Source: Streptomyces sp. NBC_00154 (GTDB taxonomy: Bacteria; Actinomycetota; Actinomycetes; Streptomycetales; Streptomycetaceae). Taken from it: DNA of 64,000 bases. The number at the start of each line of letters is the position of its first letter. The stretch's first letter is position 1. Where the stretch lies: contig NZ_JAPEMI010000001.1 in the NCBI RefSeq assembly GCF_026342835.1, forward strand, positions 7,508,501 through 7,572,500, read 5' to 3'. The position numbers and the translations under genes were made by a program. Shown here piece after piece: positions 62,150 to 64,000 of this stretch. The notes beneath the pieces were generated by a model. That model did not search any database and was not told the origin of the DNA. It saw only the letters and a list, made by a program, of their open reading frames with translations.

Positions 62150-62640
62150 ACTGCGACACCGTCCGGTTCGAGGTGGTCGTCCACGTGACCCCCGTCCAGG
62201 ACGTCGAAATCACCGAGCAGATCCACGAAGACCTCGTCGACGCTCACCTGGCCCCGGCCGGACACGTCGTCGATGCCGTCTGCATCACCCGGCGAGGATC
62301 GAGTGCGTCCGCCGGGCCTGGCATCACCCTGCTGGGCCCGGCGGTTCCCGACCGCAGTCACCAGGCCAGGAGTGGTCGCGGCTTCGACAAGTCCGCTTCG
62401 CCGTGGACGCGTCGCCGACCGGATGAACAACGGCCGCTGCTTTCCCCGCTGCGTCACGCCGGGGAGACACCCTGGTGGTCCCCGGTTCTGCGCCTTTTCA
62501 CAGCCCTTATGGCACGGGCGCAAGATCCGGCGAGCTTGGTGGGGCCGAGCGGCTCGGAGTTCAGCCCCTCGGTCCCACCGGGTGAAAGCCTGCCCGGACG
62601 TCCGGGCATTGTCCGCCAGGGCCTGTCTTGAGTCGTGATC
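62150..62640 (+). pseudogene. IS1182-type transposase fragment
   Basis: FEVVVHVTPVQDVEITEQIH, EDLVDAHLAPAGHVVDA, GPAVPDRSHQARSGRGFDKS resemble the middle of a Streptomyces IS1182-type transposase (different subgroup from the intact element at 37781). Frame breaks follow; neither ends nor Glu region remain. Confidence 0.7.
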
Positions 62641-63105
62641 ATGTGGGGCGGAGGCTGCGCATCCAGATCACCGCTCTGCGCAGGTAGAGGCCGCCGAGGC
62701 GGCACCCGACCATCCTCACAGTCGTAGCGGGTGACGAGTCCGCGCCATGCCTTGAACTTGTTGATGCAGCGTTCCACGGTGTTGCGATCTTTTGGAGCTC
62801 GGCGTTGGGGGAGACGGGGTGCCCACCCCGTCGGCCCTTCCTCATACGGCGGCCCAAGGGCTGTCCCGCAATCCCTGGCGGGCGCGAGGCCGGCCACGGA
62901 CCTTGATCCTGCCCAGGACCGGGACGAACCGGGGACTGTCGGCCGCCTTCCGCTCGGTCAGGACGAAGGACAGCGGGCGGCAGTGCGGATCGGAGGTGAG
63001 ATGGACCTTGCCGGTCAGGCTGCCCCGCGCGAGCGCCCGGGCAGGGGCCGCCTTCAGCCCGGCGTCGACACCCCGGGGCGTCGTCCGTCTGCTCCACGCG
63101 CATCG
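62636..63105 (-). pseudogene. IS5-family transposase, frameshifted C-terminal half
   Basis: Across three minus frames: LARGSLTGKVHLTSDPHCRP then LSFVLTERKAADSPRFVPVL; KDRNTVERCINKFKAWRGLV (catalytic Glu region); GLYLRRAVIWMRSLRPT. This is the usual order of an IS5-family (IS1031-like) transposase with several frameshifts. Confidence 0.78.
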
Positions 63106-63126
63106 CCGGACTCGCCGCAATACCTC

Positions 63127-63149
63127 ACGGGCCCCCGGAGGGGGCCCGT
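63127..63149. terminator. GC hairpin
   Basis: ACGGGCCCC and GGGGCCCGT pair around CGGAG. Confidence 0.55.
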
Positions 63150-63698
63150 CACGCTCACAGTCACATGACGGATGCGCAGACGCTTCTGGGGAAGTTGTCT
63201 TGCAAGCAGTCCCGCGCTGCGCGGCTACGGCCAGCCTTTTGTCGATCGATGGGCGTTTGCCGTCGGTGATTCCCGTGCCTTAGCGCGGTGCCCTCAGTCG
63301 CCAAGGAATGTGTGATGCCTGATTACGTCCTACCCCAGAGGGAACCGTTGTCTGACCTGCCGGGCCTGGGAGCGACAGCGGGTCGCAGGGCGTCGTGGCA
63401 TGCGCCGGTGTCAGGGCGCGACCGCGCCCCGTGGCCGGGTGGAGCCGCGGTGGGGACCGAAGCCGGTCCGGAGCGGTCGTACTGACCGGGTGCAGGTGTT
63501 CCCGGAGCACGCCGATGGCGCCTGGGCGAGCCGCGGTGCTTGCCTGGGTCCGCTGGGCGGCCGTACTGGTCGTCTGCTGGGATTCGCCGCGTGATGTCGC
63601 CTGGCGCAGCCTTCTGCGCTGCGGCGATGGCTCCCTCGCGAACGACTCCATTCGAAGATCGTCAGTGACCGATCCCGCTCGTCGCGACTGCGGCTGGT
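63150..63698. other. Intergenic, about 550 bp
   Basis: No supported gene; short low-complexity frames between transposase debris and the pdxR remnant. Confidence 0.4.
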
Positions 63699-63990
63699 GT
63701 CGCCCTGCCGGGGCCGAGGCGGTAGCGGCCGCGGACCCGGTCGACGGTGAGGAGGTCGCTCGTGAGGACGGCCAGGCGCAGGTCGGGGCCGTAGGTCTTG
63801 GCTGTCGAGCGGACGAGCGTCCGGTGCTGTCGGCGAGCTGGAGCGGCAGTCCGGTGAGTCCGTTCACGTGGTCGTCATCGACGACGAGGACCTGCGGGTG
63901 GTCGTCGTCGCGGGCCAGGGCTGAGCGCGTCATCGACCGAGGCGCAGACGTGTATTCTCCTGTTTCAATCCCTACTATGTACTAGTTCAA
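63699..63990 (-). pseudogene. Decayed second pdxR (MocR) copy
   Basis: The minus strand carries VLVVDDDHVNGLTGLPL then, after a frameshift, STAKTYGPDLRLAVLT and VDRVRGRYRLGPG, aligned with residues 255-330 of the intact pdxR. Its promoter-proximal part (TTTGAACTAGTACATAGTA; AGGAGAATACACG) is also like that of pdxR, but the region between is deleted. Confidence 0.8.
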
Positions 63991-64000
63991 AGCGCCTGGT

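Noticed and set aside
1..64000. CRISPR arrays, tRNA genes or a classical biosynthetic cluster
   Set aside because: No regularly spaced repeats of 25-40 bp, no cloverleaf-like sequence and no PKS, NRPS or terpene synthase motifs were noticed.

Overview
The window is high-GC DNA with strong third-position GC bias, GTG starts, AAGGAG-type ribosome sites and typical actinomycete families: an SsgA-like sporulation protein, a spore-associated-protein-A-like secreted protein, an ECF41 sigma factor, a SigR-like sigma factor, a large LAL/LuxR regulator, a MocR/PdxR regulator and a SpoIIE-type phosphatase with PAS and GAF domains. It is almost certainly Streptomyces or a very close relative. The high load of insertion-sequence debris, paralogous duplications and small regulator/oxidoreductase modules suggests an accessory (chromosome-arm-like) region. 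No rRNA, tRNA, CRISPR array or large biosynthetic cluster was seen.

Layout. 1-11.4 kb: truncated M48 metalloprotease, MFS exporter, MmyB-type regulator divergent from an SDR, decayed integrase fragments beside a DUF6188-like gene bounded by short direct repeats, HxlR regulator divergent from a quinone-oxidoreductase-like enzyme plus SDR, and a PepSY membrane protein with a small Met/His-rich membrane protein. 11.4-34 kb: three copies of a 186-bp hairpin-rich element without an ORF (11.4, 17.5 and 33.8 kb), between which lie MFS/LysR, TetR/acetoacetate-decarboxylase-like, tautomerase, secreted protein, L,D-transpeptidase, TetR/SDR, lamin-tail protein, ECF41 sigma, SDR, a TraB-like protein inside 25-bp direct repeats, the PAS-GAF-PP2C phosphatase, TetR/oxidoreductase, a VOC protein and a flavin disulfide reductase.

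34.1-39.4 kb: an IS701-type element with a frameshifted transposase, an MFS transporter and an intact IS1182-type element inserted exactly at the stop codon of an F420-reductase-like gene. 41.7-62 kb: a roughly 19.5-kb block bounded by a 366-bp imperfect inverted repeat. It contains a TetR regulon (lipocalin-like protein, isochorismatase-like hydrolase, semialdehyde dehydrogenase, with shared GGATGA/TCATCC operators), the LAL regulator, a PNPOx-like gene divergent from pdxR, an SsgA-like gene flanked by palindromes, two intact epoxide hydrolases with duplicated upstream regions plus a third remnant, a SigR-like sigma factor, a Bax-inhibitor-1-like membrane protein and MsrA. The right edge is transposase debris and a decayed second pdxR.

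Functional theme. Most genes form short regulator-plus-enzyme modules for redox or xenobiotic handling, each with its own palindromic operator. The 53-61 kb part (epoxide hydrolases, SigR-like sigma, MsrA) reads as an oxidative/electrophile-stress group. Product names rest on motifs and family resemblance read by eye; no database search was run.
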